Assembly: GCA_902766125.1 (NCBI GenBank)
Contig: CACXCG010000032.1
Coordinates: 1 to 64,000, forward strand
Reading direction: 5' to 3'
Source: an uncultured Spirochaetaceae bacterium
GTDB lineage: Bacteria > Spirochaetota > Spirochaetia > Treponematales > Treponemataceae
Length of the DNA: 64,000 nt
Part shown: piece after piece, positions 27,111 to 36,410 of the stretch
How positions within the stretch are numbered: the stretch's first letter is position 1
Layout: each line of letters starts with the position of its first letter
Notes under the pieces: generated by a model
What the model was told of the DNA's origin: nothing
The model's database searches: none
The model's input: the letters and a program-made list of their open reading frames with translations, nothing else
Program-made: the position numbers and the translations under genes

Positions 27111-27385
27111 AACAGCAGTATGAGCGGATTCCCTGTGAGTCAATTTCTGAAGGGATTATTTTTTCAGAACCCGTTTATTTTGATGATGGAGAGAACATGT
27201 TTCTTGCTCCGTGCCGCACTGCAAAAGCATATCATGTCGCCGTCCTTAAGCGCTGGAATATACCGTATCTTTTGACTGCCGGAAGAATCATTACCTCTGA
27301 AGAACTGCTTGAACTGAACAAAGAAAAAGAACGTCTTGAAGCCGTAGAAGAAGTCGAGGAACTGGAAGATTTTGAAGACCTCTGA
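27107..27385 (+). CDS. Small conserved protein, function unknown
   Basis: Product of 92 residues. IPCESISEGIIFSEPVYFDDGENMFLAPCRTAKAYHVAVLKRWNIPYLLTAG resembles the short beta module that precedes some HD-GYP domains (pattern: GM.L...V....G..LL..GT.L....I..L...GI), but here it stands alone and ends in an acidic tail (EEVEELEDFEDL). I do not recognise a named family. It overlaps the FlhB-like gene by four bases and yraN by 14, so it is surely co-translated. Confidence 0.65.
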   Translation: MKQQYERIPCESISEGIIFSEPVYFDDGENMFLAPCRTAKAYHVAVLKRWNIPYLLTAGRIITSEELLELNKEKERLEAVEEVEELEDFEDL

Positions 27386-27728
27386 GACAGGCCGTGAGGG
27401 AGAGGATAAAGCAGCCCTGTACTTAAGTCAGCACGGCTATACAATAATAGAGCGCAACTTCCGTACCCGTCTTGGAGAAATCGACATTATTGCCTTACAA
27501 AATGACACCCTGGTATTTGTTGAAGTAAAACATCTTCCCCATGGGGATATAGATACGCTTTCTGCGCTTTTAGGTAAGCAGAAACAGCAAAACATTATTA
27601 AAACTGCTAAATGTTACCTCCAAAAATATCGACAATATAGTAACGGGTACATTCGATTCGATGTACTTGCACTTGATGTTCCGGGACTGGAACCGGTACA
27701 TCATATTGTGAACGCTTTTTCGGAGTAA
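27372..27728 (+). CDS. yraN: YraN/UPF0102 endonuclease-like protein
   Basis: Product of 118 residues, the usual UPF0102 length. GREGEDKAALYLSQHGYTIIERNFRTRLGEIDIIALQNDTLVFVEVK holds the restriction-like pattern (E...GEIDxI...FVEVK). A TTG at 27372 inside the preceding gene is the only start that keeps the conserved N-terminus, so a TTG start is likely. The family is often next to rnhB or the rpsP-rplS cluster; its precise role is not known. Confidence 0.85.
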   Translation: MKTSETGREGEDKAALYLSQHGYTIIERNFRTRLGEIDIIALQNDTLVFVEVKHLPHGDIDTLSALLGKQKQQNIIKTAKCYLQKYRQYSNGYIRFDVLALDVPGLEPVHHIVNAFSE

Positions 27729-27731
27729 ACT

Positions 27732-27917
27732 ATGTCTGTTCCAAAAAACTCTATCAATCGCTCGGTCGTATCGGTGCGCATAAAGGACTTGCAGAAAAAG
27801 ATACAGGACGAGTCGTATCTGGATAATGCCATAGATAGAATTGCGGTAATCATCAGCAGACAGCTGGTTGAAGGACGCAGTACTACAGGCAATTCAGCGG
27901 CTTTCCTGGTGCAATGA
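27732..27917 (+). CDS. Small hypothetical protein (61 residues)
   Basis: The ORF starts three bases after yraN with a GGAG-like site and is followed by a terminator, so it is probably real. The sequence (SINRSVVSVRIKDLQKKIQDESYLDNAIDRIAVIISRQLVEG) predicts a short amphipathic helical protein. No family recognised. Confidence 0.55.
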   Translation: MSVPKNSINRSVVSVRIKDLQKKIQDESYLDNAIDRIAVIISRQLVEGRSTTGNSAAFLVQ

Positions 27918-27955
27918 TAGTCCCAGGCATAAACGAAAGGCGAGGGGAACTGGTT

Positions 27956-27990
27956 CCGGACTGTATCCAGCATGCAGTCCGGTTTTTTTT
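27956..27990 (+). terminator. Rho-independent terminator ending the FliK-like to 61-residue gene unit
   Basis: Perfect 8-bp stem CCGGACTG (27956-27963) / CAGTCCGG (27975-27982), 11-base loop, then eight Ts (27983-27990). An upstream self-complementary GGAACTGGTTCC (27946-27957) could compete with the stem base. Confidence 0.85.
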
Positions 27991-28008
27991 GTCTTTAAGC
28001 CATCTGTC

Positions 28009-29454
28009 TTAGTATTTTTTCCAGAATGATGGAGAGAAGAAAATTATTATTGTGTAGAATTCAAGACGACCAGCCACCATCATAAAGCAGTACCACCATT
28101 TAATAGGTGCTGCTAGTGCCGCATAATTGTTTGCAGGCCCCAATGCGTTGAATGCTGGTCCAACATTACCTAACATACTTACCGCTCCTGTAAAAGAACT
28201 AAATATGTCAAGACCAAACATGCAAGCAAAGAGTGTTGTTATAACTAACAGAATTACATAAATAAAGAAGAAGGCCGCAACAGAAAATACAACATCTTTT
28301 CTGCCTGGTTCTTGATCGAGGCGGATTGTAAATACTCCGTGTGGATGAATGATGTGTCGAATTTCATTATGAAATTGCTTTGAAAGAATAACCCATCGTA
28401 TAACTTTAACTCCACCAGAGGTTGAACCAGAACAACCACCTATAAAGAAGAGCATAAATATAACTGCTTGACTTGCATAAGACCATGTTGTGTAGTCATC
28501 TGTTGCAAATCCTGTCGTGCTCATAACAGAAAGCGTTTGAAAGGAAGTGTAGCGTAATGATTGCAAAAATGAACCGTAATGCTGTATTTCGCACAGGGCA
28601 ATAAATAAAATTGAACCAAAGACAATACACAGGTATACTTTCAATTCTGAATTACGTTTAACAAGCGAAAAGCGTTTTGTAAACAAATAATAGTAGAGCG
28701 TAAAGTTTATACCTGCAAGGAACATGAAGGAAGAACAAATAATGTCAACTGCCAGTGAATTGTAAGAACCAATGCTTGCGTTTCGTGTCGAAAATCCGCC
28801 GGTACCTAAGGTTGCAAATGCGTGGCTTAAAGCGTCTATAAAATCCATACCTGCAATCATAAGTAAAATTGTTTCAACTACGGTCATTCCTGCATAAATG
28901 AACCATAATAGTTTTGCTGTTGTGGTAATTTTTGGAGTGAACTTGCCTTTTTCTGGTCCTGTTGTTTCTGCCTTGATAAGCTGGAAACCGCCTACTCCCA
29001 AAATAGGAAGCAGTGCAACGGTAAGCATAACTATTCCCATGCCACCAATCCAGTGCATTTGGCATCTCCACAAATTTATACTGCGGGGCAAAACTTCTAT
29101 GTCATTTACAATAGTTGCACCAGTAGTTGAAAAACCGCTACAACTTTCAAAAAAAGCATCAGTCAGGTTAGGAATGGCACCGCTTGCGTATAGCGGAATG
29201 ACACCGAAGGCAGTTGCGGTAAGCCATGCAACAGCAACAACTACAAAAGAACTGCGTATGCTTAACTGTACCTTCTGTTTTCGTCCGATTAAAAAGAAAA
29301 AGACGAATACGAGCCAGCTTACAAGCATGGGGATTGCAAAACAGGGAATAACGTCCTGTTCTCCGTGATAAAGCGCCACTCCTATTGGTAACAGGTAGGT
29401 CGTTCCTACAATGGCAATGATTGCCGAAATTATCTTAGCAAACGAAAGAAACAT
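28009..29454 (-). CDS. trkH: Trk-type potassium uptake channel subunit TrkH
   Basis: Product of 481 residues with the four M1-P-M2 repeats of the SKT family: selectivity loops near FSTTGATI, GTGGFSTRN, MSTTGFATDDY and GNVGPAFN, and GGCSGSTSGGVKVIRW. It imports K+ under control of the TrkA protein encoded just upstream (start and stop overlap, TAATG). The C-terminal half uses more A/T-ending codons (CCA, GGT, TCA) than its neighbours. Confidence 0.93.
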   Translation of the reverse strand: MFLSFAKIISAIIAIVGTTYLLPIGVALYHGEQDVIPCFAIPMLVSWLVFVFFFLIGRKQKVQLSIRSSFVVVAVAWLTATAFGVIPLYASGAIPNLTDAFFESCSGFSTTGATIVNDIEVLPRSINLWRCQMHWIGGMGIVMLTVALLPILGVGGFQLIKAETTGPEKGKFTPKITTTAKLLWFIYAGMTVVETILLMIAGMDFIDALSHAFATLGTGGFSTRNASIGSYNSLAVDIICSSFMFLAGINFTLYYYLFTKRFSLVKRNSELKVYLCIVFGSILFIALCEIQHYGSFLQSLRYTSFQTLSVMSTTGFATDDYTTWSYASQAVIFMLFFIGGCSGSTSGGVKVIRWVILSKQFHNEIRHIIHPHGVFTIRLDQEPGRKDVVFSVAAFFFIYVILLVITTLFACMFGLDIFSSFTGAVSMLGNVGPAFNALGPANNYAALAAPIKWWYCFMMVAGRLEFYTIIIFFSPSFWKKY

Positions 29455-30890
29455 TATTCTGCTCCGCTGAACAAATCAAGGATTTTTCTGTCTCCTGTCT
29501 TTGTGATAAGAACCAGATGGTCTCCGCTGGTAAGGACTGTATCTCCCGCAGGAATTTCGTACTGAGCATTACCGGGTTTGCGTACCAGAAGCAACAGATA
29601 TTCTCCCGGTCTTGAAATGTTTTTAAGCGTTTTGCCTACCATTTTGCTTGAAGCAGGTAAGTCGCATTCTATGATTTCAAAATCGCCGCTGGAGATGGTA
29701 TGAATGCCGGTTACTGACTTTCCGCGCAGGTGGCTCATAATTGAGTCTACAACGGTGTCTCTAAGCGGAACAACAACATCAACTCCCAGTTTGCGGGCAA
29801 TGTCGCTGAAGGCAGAGTGGGCTACCAGTGCAACGGTTTTTCTTACTCCCAGAGATTCCAGGTAAGCCGAAACAACCATGTTCATTTCGTGATTGTGAGT
29901 TGCACAGATTACCAGGTTGAATTTATCAAGTCCTTCCTCGGTAATAAAGCCTTCGTCCGTTACGTCTGCACAGAACACCGTTGCAGAAGGAAAGCGCTCG
30001 CTTGCCTGGTCACACAGTTTTTTGTCGCTGTCAACAATGACAAAATCCTGCGTAATTTGTTTTGTGCTGTGGAACATTTTTTTGAAAATAGAAGTCTTTG
30101 ATTTTTGCATGATGCGGTCGGCAACAATAGTACCGATTTTACCGGCACCTACAAGGGCTACTTTTTTCAGTTCTTCAATATGAGTTCCGCAGAGAGAAAG
30201 CAATTCCTGAACATCATCTCTGTCTGCCAGTACGCCGATTGAGTCTCCTGCATGAAGAATGGTATCTCCGCTCGGTAAACTGGTAGCATCATCCTGTTCG
30301 ACATAAACCAGAATAAACTTTTTTTGCGTAAGATTGCGTATGTTTTTTACAATAATGCCGTCAAGCTTAGAACCCTGTTCTATCTGAATGCGTGACAGTT
30401 CGTATTTTGAATTTCCAAAGGTAACAACATCGGTAATGGCACCGTGTTCTACTGCACGAACGATTGCTTCTGCCGCCTCAATATCCGGGTGGATCATAAA
30501 GTCAATGCCGTACAGCGGACGGTGATCTTTTGCAAAGGTATCTGCGTGATGTTTTTTTGCAGCAGTCTGGTTTACATAGTAATCGTAGTTGCGTACGCGT
30601 GCAATTTTTAAAAGCTTGGGATATACCGCATCAACGAGCGAACAGGTTATCATGTTCAGTTCGTCACTGTCGGTTACACAGACAAGTGCATCTGCTTTTG
30701 CAATGCCTGCTTCTTCCAGGTTTTCAAGGTTATTGCCGTTAGCCTGCATGACCGTACAGTCAAGACGGTTGCTTGCATGGCGGACAACATCTTCATCATT
30801 ATCTAGTATTACAACGTCATTCTTTTCACTGATGAGACGCTTTGCTAACTGCACACCGGTAAAACCGGCGCCTATGATTACTATTTTCAT
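29454..30890 (-). CDS. trkA: Trk system regulatory NAD-binding protein TrkA
   Basis: Product of 478 residues with two tandem RCK units. The first NAD-binding fold is IVIIGAGFTGVQLAKRL (about 3-19) followed by TrkA-C (about 150-225); the second is ALVGAGKIGTIVADRI (about 235) with its own TrkA-C (about 400-475). It gates TrkH in response to nucleotides. Two bases separate it from the upstream membrane protein gene, so ECF-trkA-trkH appears to be one transcript. Confidence 0.93.
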   Translation of the reverse strand: MKIVIIGAGFTGVQLAKRLISEKNDVVILDNDEDVVRHASNRLDCTVMQANGNNLENLEEAGIAKADALVCVTDSDELNMITCSLVDAVYPKLLKIARVRNYDYYVNQTAAKKHHADTFAKDHRPLYGIDFMIHPDIEAAEAIVRAVEHGAITDVVTFGNSKYELSRIQIEQGSKLDGIIVKNIRNLTQKKFILVYVEQDDATSLPSGDTILHAGDSIGVLADRDDVQELLSLCGTHIEELKKVALVGAGKIGTIVADRIMQKSKTSIFKKMFHSTKQITQDFVIVDSDKKLCDQASERFPSATVFCADVTDEGFITEEGLDKFNLVICATHNHEMNMVVSAYLESLGVRKTVALVAHSAFSDIARKLGVDVVVPLRDTVVDSIMSHLRGKSVTGIHTISSGDFEIIECDLPASSKMVGKTLKNISRPGEYLLLLVRKPGNAQYEIPAGDTVLTSGDHLVLITKTGDRKILDLFSGAE

Positions 30891-30892
30891 TG

Positions 30893-31555
30893 TTACTGAG
30901 CGTCGTTTTCTTCGCCTGCCAGTTCTTCTACAGCTTCTGCTTCTTCAACTTCTGTGTTAAGGCGGGACTTTCTGTTTGCTGAGCCGATTACGGCACCGCT
31001 TAACACTGCAATGCTGATTAATGCTGCAACGCCTGCTTCAATGAATCCGCCGGGAATAAAGAAGGTTCCCAGTAAAAGACCAAAGCCCCAGCCGGGGAAT
31101 GAAACCTGGAACTGTTTTGCAGTGATGAAAAACAGTGCAACGGCTACAAAGAAAGAGTTTGCGCAGGAACCCATAAAGGCTGCAATTCCGCCGCTCAGGA
31201 TTTTTGGAAGTCTTATTGAATCAAGTAATTCCTGTAATCCCCAGACAACGATCGGAATAAACAGACGGGGAACAATGGAGATAAACGGATTTACAAAGAA
31301 CGGATCCAGAATGCCCGTCGGGTTAAGTGCTGCCTGAATCAGGCTGAACAGACCGAAGATAAATGCTGTGCCCAGTCCGGGGAACAGACCTGCAATCAGT
31401 GTTACTAAAATAACGGGGATGTGCATGATGGTAAACGAGATAACGGGACTTAAGGTAATGAATCCTAAGCGTGTAATTCCCAAGATAACGATGAGTGCAC
31501 CGAATGCTCCCGTCATTGCAAGCTTAAATGCAAGACCCTGTTTTGAACTTTCCAT
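30893..31555 (-). CDS. ECF transporter S component (substrate unknown)
   Basis: Product of 220 residues with about six membrane helices and the typical S-component layout: KLAMTGAFGALIVILGI, VISFTIMHIPVILVTLIAGLFPG, FGLFSLIQA..., NPFISIVPRLFIPIVV. Such proteins bind a vitamin or metal and dock on a shared EcfAAT module, which is not in this window. The C-terminus has an acidic tail (EVEEAEAVEELAGEENDAQ). GAGG precedes the ATG. Being first in a K+ transport operon is unusual for this family. Confidence 0.75.
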   Translation of the reverse strand: MESSKQGLAFKLAMTGAFGALIVILGITRLGFITLSPVISFTIMHIPVILVTLIAGLFPGLGTAFIFGLFSLIQAALNPTGILDPFFVNPFISIVPRLFIPIVVWGLQELLDSIRLPKILSGGIAAFMGSCANSFFVAVALFFITAKQFQVSFPGWGFGLLLGTFFIPGGFIEAGVAALISIAVLSGAVIGSANRKSRLNTEVEEAEAVEELAGEENDAQ

Positions 31556-31597
31556 AAAAAAACCTCAATAAATTAGTTAAACCTTCTCTTCATGGTA

Positions 31598-31626
31598 ATT
31601 CTATCAGACCTTGCGGGTTTATTCAA
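31598..31626 (-). promoter_or_regulatory. Predicted promoter of the ECF-trkA-trkH operon
   Basis: Minus strand TTGAAT (31626-31621), 17-base spacer, TAGAAT (31603-31598). Predicted start near 31591, a 36-base leader. Confidence 0.5.
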
Positions 31627-31638
31627 GATTACTGCACC

Positions 31639-32040
31639 TTAGGCAACGGGTACGTCCTCGCAGGCAATGACATCTACTCCAGTACTTAAAATATCATGTA
31701 TCAGGATATCGCCTTCGTGTACGGGAGCAGGGGCGGTGGTTCTGCGTACTAACTGCATGCAGTCCAAAAGCTTTTCTTTGGGAACATCGCCTTTTGTCTT
31801 TGCTGAAACAAGCGGTCTTTTCCCTCCGCTTACGGCAACGGTACAGGTAAGGGTTCTTGCGGGAGTGGTAAATTCCTTGCGTGCATAACTGTCTCCGCGG
31901 GGGCAGGCGTTTCCGGTTACGGTAAACAGAGACGGATCTGTGGTACGTGCGCTTTCTGCCGAATAGCCTTCGGGAAGCGTTACTTCAAGCTGGCATCCCA
32001 TAGGGCAGATGATGCAGGTTATATGCTGTGTTTTAGTCAA
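31639..32040 (-). CDS. DUF1667 iron-sulphur/zinc-type small protein of the glycerol operon
   Basis: Product of 133 residues with HITCIICPMGCQLEV and TVTGNACPRGDSYARKE, four cysteines in the DUF1667 arrangement, presumably a metal or Fe-S site. Genes of this family regularly follow a GlpA-type and a FAD oxidoreductase gene, as here, and may pass electrons between them. The start is TTG at 32040, overlapping the previous gene by eight bases, with a strong GGAGG seven bases upstream. Last gene of the operon. Confidence 0.85.
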   Translation of the reverse strand: MTKTQHITCIICPMGCQLEVTLPEGYSAESARTTDPSLFTVTGNACPRGDSYARKEFTTPARTLTCTVAVSGGKRPLVSAKTKGDVPKEKLLDCMQLVRRTTAPAPVHEGDILIHDILSTGVDVIACEDVPVA

Positions 32041-33382
32041 TTGAATCCTCCGGTAATTCTATGGAAACGGTAAGCGGCTGAGGAGTTGAACGGATAGAGT
32101 CCAGCTCTTTTTCTTTCAGTTCGATTGTCTGCATTTCTCCCGGGCGGACAATGCGTTTTTTCTGCTGAGCAATAAGGCGGGAGCCTGAATACACGGCAAC
32201 GGTTACTGAGCGGTATACATCTGTAGAGCGGAACATAATGCGCAGTTTGTTGTCACTCTGCGGCGTTGCATCCCTTCCGCTTTCAATGTCAATGTGCTGA
32301 GGAACAGTATAGCGTACACGGTTACCCGGTGTGACCGGAATCAGAGAAGCTCTGCTGTCTGTCTGACCGCTGCGTTTTTCTTTTACATAATCTGCGGCAC
32401 ATTTTCCGGCAAGAAGGCTTTCTTCGGTAACAAAGTCAACAAGGTCATGTACGTGAACTGAGTTTCCGCATGCAAAGATTCCCGGTATGGAAGTTTCCAT
32501 GTACTGGTTTACAGAAGGTCCAGAGGTAATGGAATCCATGAGGACGCCTGCTGCAATGCTGACTTCGTTTTCGGGAATAAGGCCTACGCTCAAAAGGACA
32601 GTATCGCACGGAATGTATTCTTCTGTTCCCGGAATAACTGCACGGTGTTCATCAACTTTTGCAATGGTAACTCCGGTAACCCGTTCTTTGCCGTGAATCT
32701 GAATGATGGTAGTAGAAAGTTTAAGCGGTATGTCAAAGTTTTCCAGACACTGCGTCATGTTGCGTGCAAGACCTGCTGAATAGTTCATGATTTCGCATAC
32801 CAGTTTGACGTCTGCTCCTTCTAATGTAAGACGGCGTGCCATAATCAGACCAATGTCACCGCTTCCCAAAATGACAACTTTCTTTCCCGGAAGGTAACCG
32901 TCAATGTTAACAAAACGCTGTGCACTTCCTGCGGTAAAAATGCCTGCGGGTCTGGTTCCCGGAATGACAAGTGCTCCTCTGGTGCGTTCACGGCAGCCCA
33001 TGGCAAGGGCAACTGTTTTTGTGCGAAGACACATAAGCCCGTCCTGTGCATTTATTGCAACAACTTCGTGAATGCCTTCTTTGGTTTTACAGCCGTTGTG
33101 AATTTCCAGGACCATGGTGTCGGTACGCGTTATGACGCCCAGTTCATCTGCCTGATGAACAAAACGCATTGCGTATTCCGGTCCGGTCAGTTCTTCTCCA
33201 AAGTGGTGAAGTCCGAATCCGTTATGAATGCACTGCAGTAAAATACCGCCTGCACGGCTGTCGCGTTCAAGCACAAGCACCTGTTCCAGTCCGTTCTGTT
33301 TTGCCGCAATCGCAGCAGCAAGACCAGCAGGTCCTCCGCCAATGACAATAAGGTCGTATACAATGTCCTGATTTGTTTTCAT
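32033..33382 (-). CDS. FAD/NAD-dependent oxidoreductase of the glycerol operon
   Basis: Product of 449 residues. N-terminal FAD fold DLIVIGGGPAGLAAAIAAKQNG (about 9-30), central NAD fold KKVVILGSGDIGLIMARRL (about 165-185), and IPGIFACGNSVHVHDLVD near 330. A C-terminal beta domain of about 90 residues follows. It plausibly takes electrons from the GlpA-type dehydrogenase and hands them to NAD or another acceptor, replacing GlpB. Its ATG overlaps the upstream stop (ATGA) and has GGAGG eight bases before it. Confidence 0.85.
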   Translation of the reverse strand: MKTNQDIVYDLIVIGGGPAGLAAAIAAKQNGLEQVLVLERDSRAGGILLQCIHNGFGLHHFGEELTGPEYAMRFVHQADELGVITRTDTMVLEIHNGCKTKEGIHEVVAINAQDGLMCLRTKTVALAMGCRERTRGALVIPGTRPAGIFTAGSAQRFVNIDGYLPGKKVVILGSGDIGLIMARRLTLEGADVKLVCEIMNYSAGLARNMTQCLENFDIPLKLSTTIIQIHGKERVTGVTIAKVDEHRAVIPGTEEYIPCDTVLLSVGLIPENEVSIAAGVLMDSITSGPSVNQYMETSIPGIFACGNSVHVHDLVDFVTEESLLAGKCAADYVKEKRSGQTDSRASLIPVTPGNRVRYTVPQHIDIESGRDATPQSDNKLRIMFRSTDVYRSVTVAVYSGSRLIAQQKKRIVRPGEMQTIELKEKELDSIRSTPQPLTVSIELPEDSID

Positions 33383-34911
33383 GAGCGAACCTCCTTGTCC
33401 TGATCAAAAATGTCGGGTACGGTATCGCGGGTTTTTGAGTCCAGTATGTAAGAGACTCCTCCGTTTTTAGTAACACCGGTCATGGGAATGCCCAGTTCAC
33501 GGCTTAGAATTTCTGTTACGCGGGGAGAGCAGAAGCCTGCCTGACAGCGTCCCATGCCTGCACGGGTGCGCCGTTTGACTCCGTCTAAGTCTGTTGCTCC
33601 TACGGTTGAGTGAATGGCTGCAACTATTTCGCCTTCAGTTATCATTTCGCAGCGGCAGATAATCTGTCCGAACCGTGAATCCTGAGCGATGAGTGCTTTC
33701 TTTTCTTCGTTGGATGCACGAGAAAAACAGGGAATGCCTTTGCGTTCTGCAACAAAGTTTTTGTTTTCCTTTGCGTTAAGTCCCGCTTTCTGCAGCATGC
33801 GGACAATATCCTGTGCAATTGCAGGTGCAGAAGTAAGTCCCGGAGAACAGATTCCCGCAACGTTAAAGAAGGCGCTTACCTTTTTGTCTTCTTCAACAAT
33901 AAAGTCGTTGAGCGGCACAAGCTTTCCTTCGCTGTCTTTTTCGTATGCAATGGCTCGTAATCCCGCAAAGGAGTTTATGATGTTTCTTCGGGGAATAAGC
34001 GGAATGGTTTTAGATGCAGCTTTTAAAACGGTTTCCTGAGATACAGAACTTGTTCCCGTGTAGTCTTTTGCAGCTTCGCTTACTGCATCTGCACTGGGAC
34101 CAATCAGAATGTTACCGTCTACGGTCTGTGTTACCAGTACGCCTTTTCCGTTCTGGTCGGGACACTGAAACAGTACGTGGTTTACCAGCGACCGGCAGTT
34201 TGAATCAAGCAGGCAGTATTCTCCGCGTTTCTGAACAATGGTAAAATCCCGTGCACCTGCCATACGGCTTATACTGTCTGCATGTAACCCTGCAGCATTT
34301 ACGACAAACCGTGCGCGTATAGTTCCTGCACTGGTGGTAAGCGAAAAGATTTTGTCTGCTTCTTTTTTGATTGCATGTACGGTTGTGTTCCGTAAGAGTG
34401 TTACTCCGTTTTGAACAGCACCTTCTGCAATAGCCCATGTCGTCTGATACGGAGCAATGATTGCAGCACTGGGAGCATACAGTGCACAGACTGCATCTTC
34501 GTTTATGTTTCCTTCCAGAGCACGCAGTTCTGCCTGATCAAGAATGCGCATGTCCTTTACGCCGTTTTTGATTCCGCGGTCGTACAGCTTTTGTAAGTGT
34601 GCTTTGTCTTCTTCGTTAAAGCCAAGCACTAAAGAGCCGATCTGTTTGTAATCAAAATGAAGTTCCTTTGCCCACTGACCAAACAGACGTGACCCTTCGA
34701 TATTGTATTTTGCCATAAGCGTACCCGGCACCGGATCGTATCCCGCATGTACAATGCCTGAGTTAGCCTTACTGGTTCCAGCGCTTACATCACTTTCTTT
34801 TTCAATAAGACAGACTGCTGCATCTGTCCGTGACAGTTCGCGTGCAATGCTTGATCCGCAGATACCTGCACCAATGATTGCAACGTCATAGGTTGTTGTG
34901 TTTTGTGTCAT
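33379..34911 (-). CDS. glpA: Anaerobic glycerol-3-phosphate dehydrogenase, GlpA type, with BFD Fe-S domain
   Basis: Product of 510 residues. FAD fold [19 protein letters not shown], then [15 protein letters not shown], both typical of GlpA/L-2-hydroxyglutarate oxidase proteins; the C-terminal BFD-like [2Fe-2S] domain has [13 protein letters not shown] and [14 protein letters not shown]. It should oxidise glycerol-3-phosphate to dihydroxyacetone phosphate. The start at 34911 is chosen because ATG overlaps the glpK stop (ATGA) and gives the normal N-terminus. Confidence 0.88.
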   Translation of the reverse strand: MTQNTTTYDVAIIGAGICGSSIARELSRTDAAVCLIEKESDVSAGTSKANSGIVHAGYDPVPGTLMAKYNIEGSRLFGQWAKELHFDYKQIGSLVLGFNEEDKAHLQKLYDRGIKNGVKDMRILDQAELRALEGNINEDAVCALYAPSAAIIAPYQTTWAIAEGAVQNGVTLLRNTTVHAIKKEADKIFSLTTSAGTIRARFVVNAAGLHADSISRMAGARDFTIVQKRGEYCLLDSNCRSLVNHVLFQCPDQNGKGVLVTQTVDGNILIGPSADAVSEAAKDYTGTSSVSQETVLKAASKTIPLIPRRNIINSFAGLRAIAYEKDSEGKLVPLNDFIVEEDKKVSAFFNVAGICSPGLTSAPAIAQDIVRMLQKAGLNAKENKNFVAERKGIPCFSRASNEEKKALIAQDSRFGQIICRCEMITEGEIVAAIHSTVGATDLDGVKRRTRAGMGRCQAGFCSPRVTEILSRELGIPMTGVTKNGGVSYILDSKTRDTVPDIFDQDKEVRS

Positions 34912-36410
34912 TCTGGTTTTGCCCATCCTTTGCAGCGTTCTACTGCCTTTTTCCACTGTGCGTACAGCGCGTTACGTTTACTGGCCTTTATTTCTGGAGT
35001 GAATACTCTGTCTATTTTCCAGTTAGCAAGAAGTTCTTCCTTGTCTTTCCAGAAACCGGTTGCAAGTCCTGCGCAATAGGCTGCACCTAAAGCGGTTGTT
35101 TCAACATTTTTGGGACGGAATATGGGTTTGTTCAGAATGTCTGACTGAAACTGCATCATGACATTACTTACGCTTGCGCCGCCGTCTACTTTTATGTTTT
35201 TTATGCTGACCCCTGCGTCATCAGCCATGCATTCAAGCAGATCTTTTACCTGATAAGAAATTGCTTCTACGGTTGCACGGCAGATATGTGCTTTGGTAAC
35301 TCCTCGTGTTAATCCCACAAGAATTCCGCGTGCGTACGGATCCCAGTACGGGGTGCCCAATCCGGTAAAGGCAGGAACTAAAATTGCACCGTTTGAATCG
35401 GGAACGCTTTCTGCAAGCGTGTCACATTCGTGAGCAGTTTTTATAAGTCCCAGTTCGTCACGCAGCCATTTGATGGTAGCGCCACCCATAAAGACAGAAC
35501 CTTCCAGTGCATACTGAATTTTTCCGTTCATGCCGATTGCAATGGTGGTAAGCAGTTTGTTCTTTGAACTGATTGCCTTGCTTCCGGTGTTCATGAGCAT
35601 AAAGCAGCCCGTTCCGTAGGTGGTCTTTACTTCTCCGCGCTTAAAACAGCCCTGTCCAAAAAGGGCTGCCTGCTGGTCTCCGATACAGGATGCAATGGGA
35701 ATTTCAAAGCCGCAGACTGATTTATCTGTTGTTCCGTATACACAGGAAGAATCTTTTACTTCAGGAAGAATACAGCGAGGAATGTTTAGGAGTTTAAGTA
35801 AGTCATCATCCCATTCCAAAGTGTGAATGTTAAACAGCATGGTACGGCTTGCATTGGTGTAGTCGGTTACATGTACTTTTCCGCCGGTCAGTTTCCATAC
35901 CAGCCAGGTGTCAATGGTTCCTGCAAGAATGTCTCCGCGTTCTGCCTTTTTCCGTATACCGGGAACTTTGTCTAAAATCCATTTGATTTTTGTTGCACTG
36001 AAATAGGCATCGGGAATGAGTCCTGTTTTTTTCTGAATCATTTTTGCCTTGCCACTGTCGATTAAAGACTGTGCAATATCTGCGGTTCTGCGGCACTGCC
36101 ATACGATTGCGTGATAGACAGGTTTTCCTGTTTTTTTATCCCACAGTACGACGGTTTCACGCTGATTGGTAATGCCGATTGCACTGATGTCTTCCGGTTT
36201 TATGTGTGCTGAACGGATGGTTTCCTGCATGACAAGCAGCTGACATAAAAACAGTTCTTCTGCATCATGTTCAACCCAGCCCGGCTGCGGAAAGTATTGC
36301 GTAAACTCACGCTGACCGCTTGAAACTGCTTTTGCCTGAGCGTTAAAAATGATTGCGCGTGAAGAGGTGGTTCCCTGATCAAGTGCAAGAATATATTTTT
36401 GTTTTTTCAT
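34908..36410 (-). CDS. glpK: Glycerol kinase
   Basis: Product of 500 residues. [17 protein letters not shown] at the N-terminus, [17 protein letters not shown], and the FGGY signature region [13 protein letters not shown] with VDGGASVSN near the C-terminus are canonical GlpK. It phosphorylates glycerol to glycerol-3-phosphate, the substrate of the next gene. It overlaps both neighbours by four bases (ATGA). No glycerol facilitator gene is present in the operon. Confidence 0.95.
   Translation of the reverse strand: MKKQKYILALDQGTTSSRAIIFNAQAKAVSSGQREFTQYFPQPGWVEHDAEELFLCQLLVMQETIRSAHIKPEDISAIGITNQRETVVLWDKKTGKPVYHAIVWQCRRTADIAQSLIDSGKAKMIQKKTGLIPDAYFSATKIKWILDKVPGIRKKAERGDILAGTIDTWLVWKLTGGKVHVTDYTNASRTMLFNIHTLEWDDDLLKLLNIPRCILPEVKDSSCVYGTTDKSVCGFEIPIASCIGDQQAALFGQGCFKRGEVKTTYGTGCFMLMNTGSKAISSKNKLLTTIAIGMNGKIQYALEGSVFMGGATIKWLRDELGLIKTAHECDTLAESVPDSNGAILVPAFTGLGTPYWDPYARGILVGLTRGVTKAHICRATVEAISYQVKDLLECMADDAGVSIKNIKVDGGASVSNVMMQFQSDILNKPIFRPKNVETTALGAAYCAGLATGFWKDKEELLANWKIDRVFTPEIKASKRNALYAQWKKAVERCKGWAKPE

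Noticed and set aside
30589-30960. 123-codon plus-strand ORF opposite trkA
   Set aside because: Ser/Leu-rich composition typical of an antisense shadow; trkA is clearly the coding strand.
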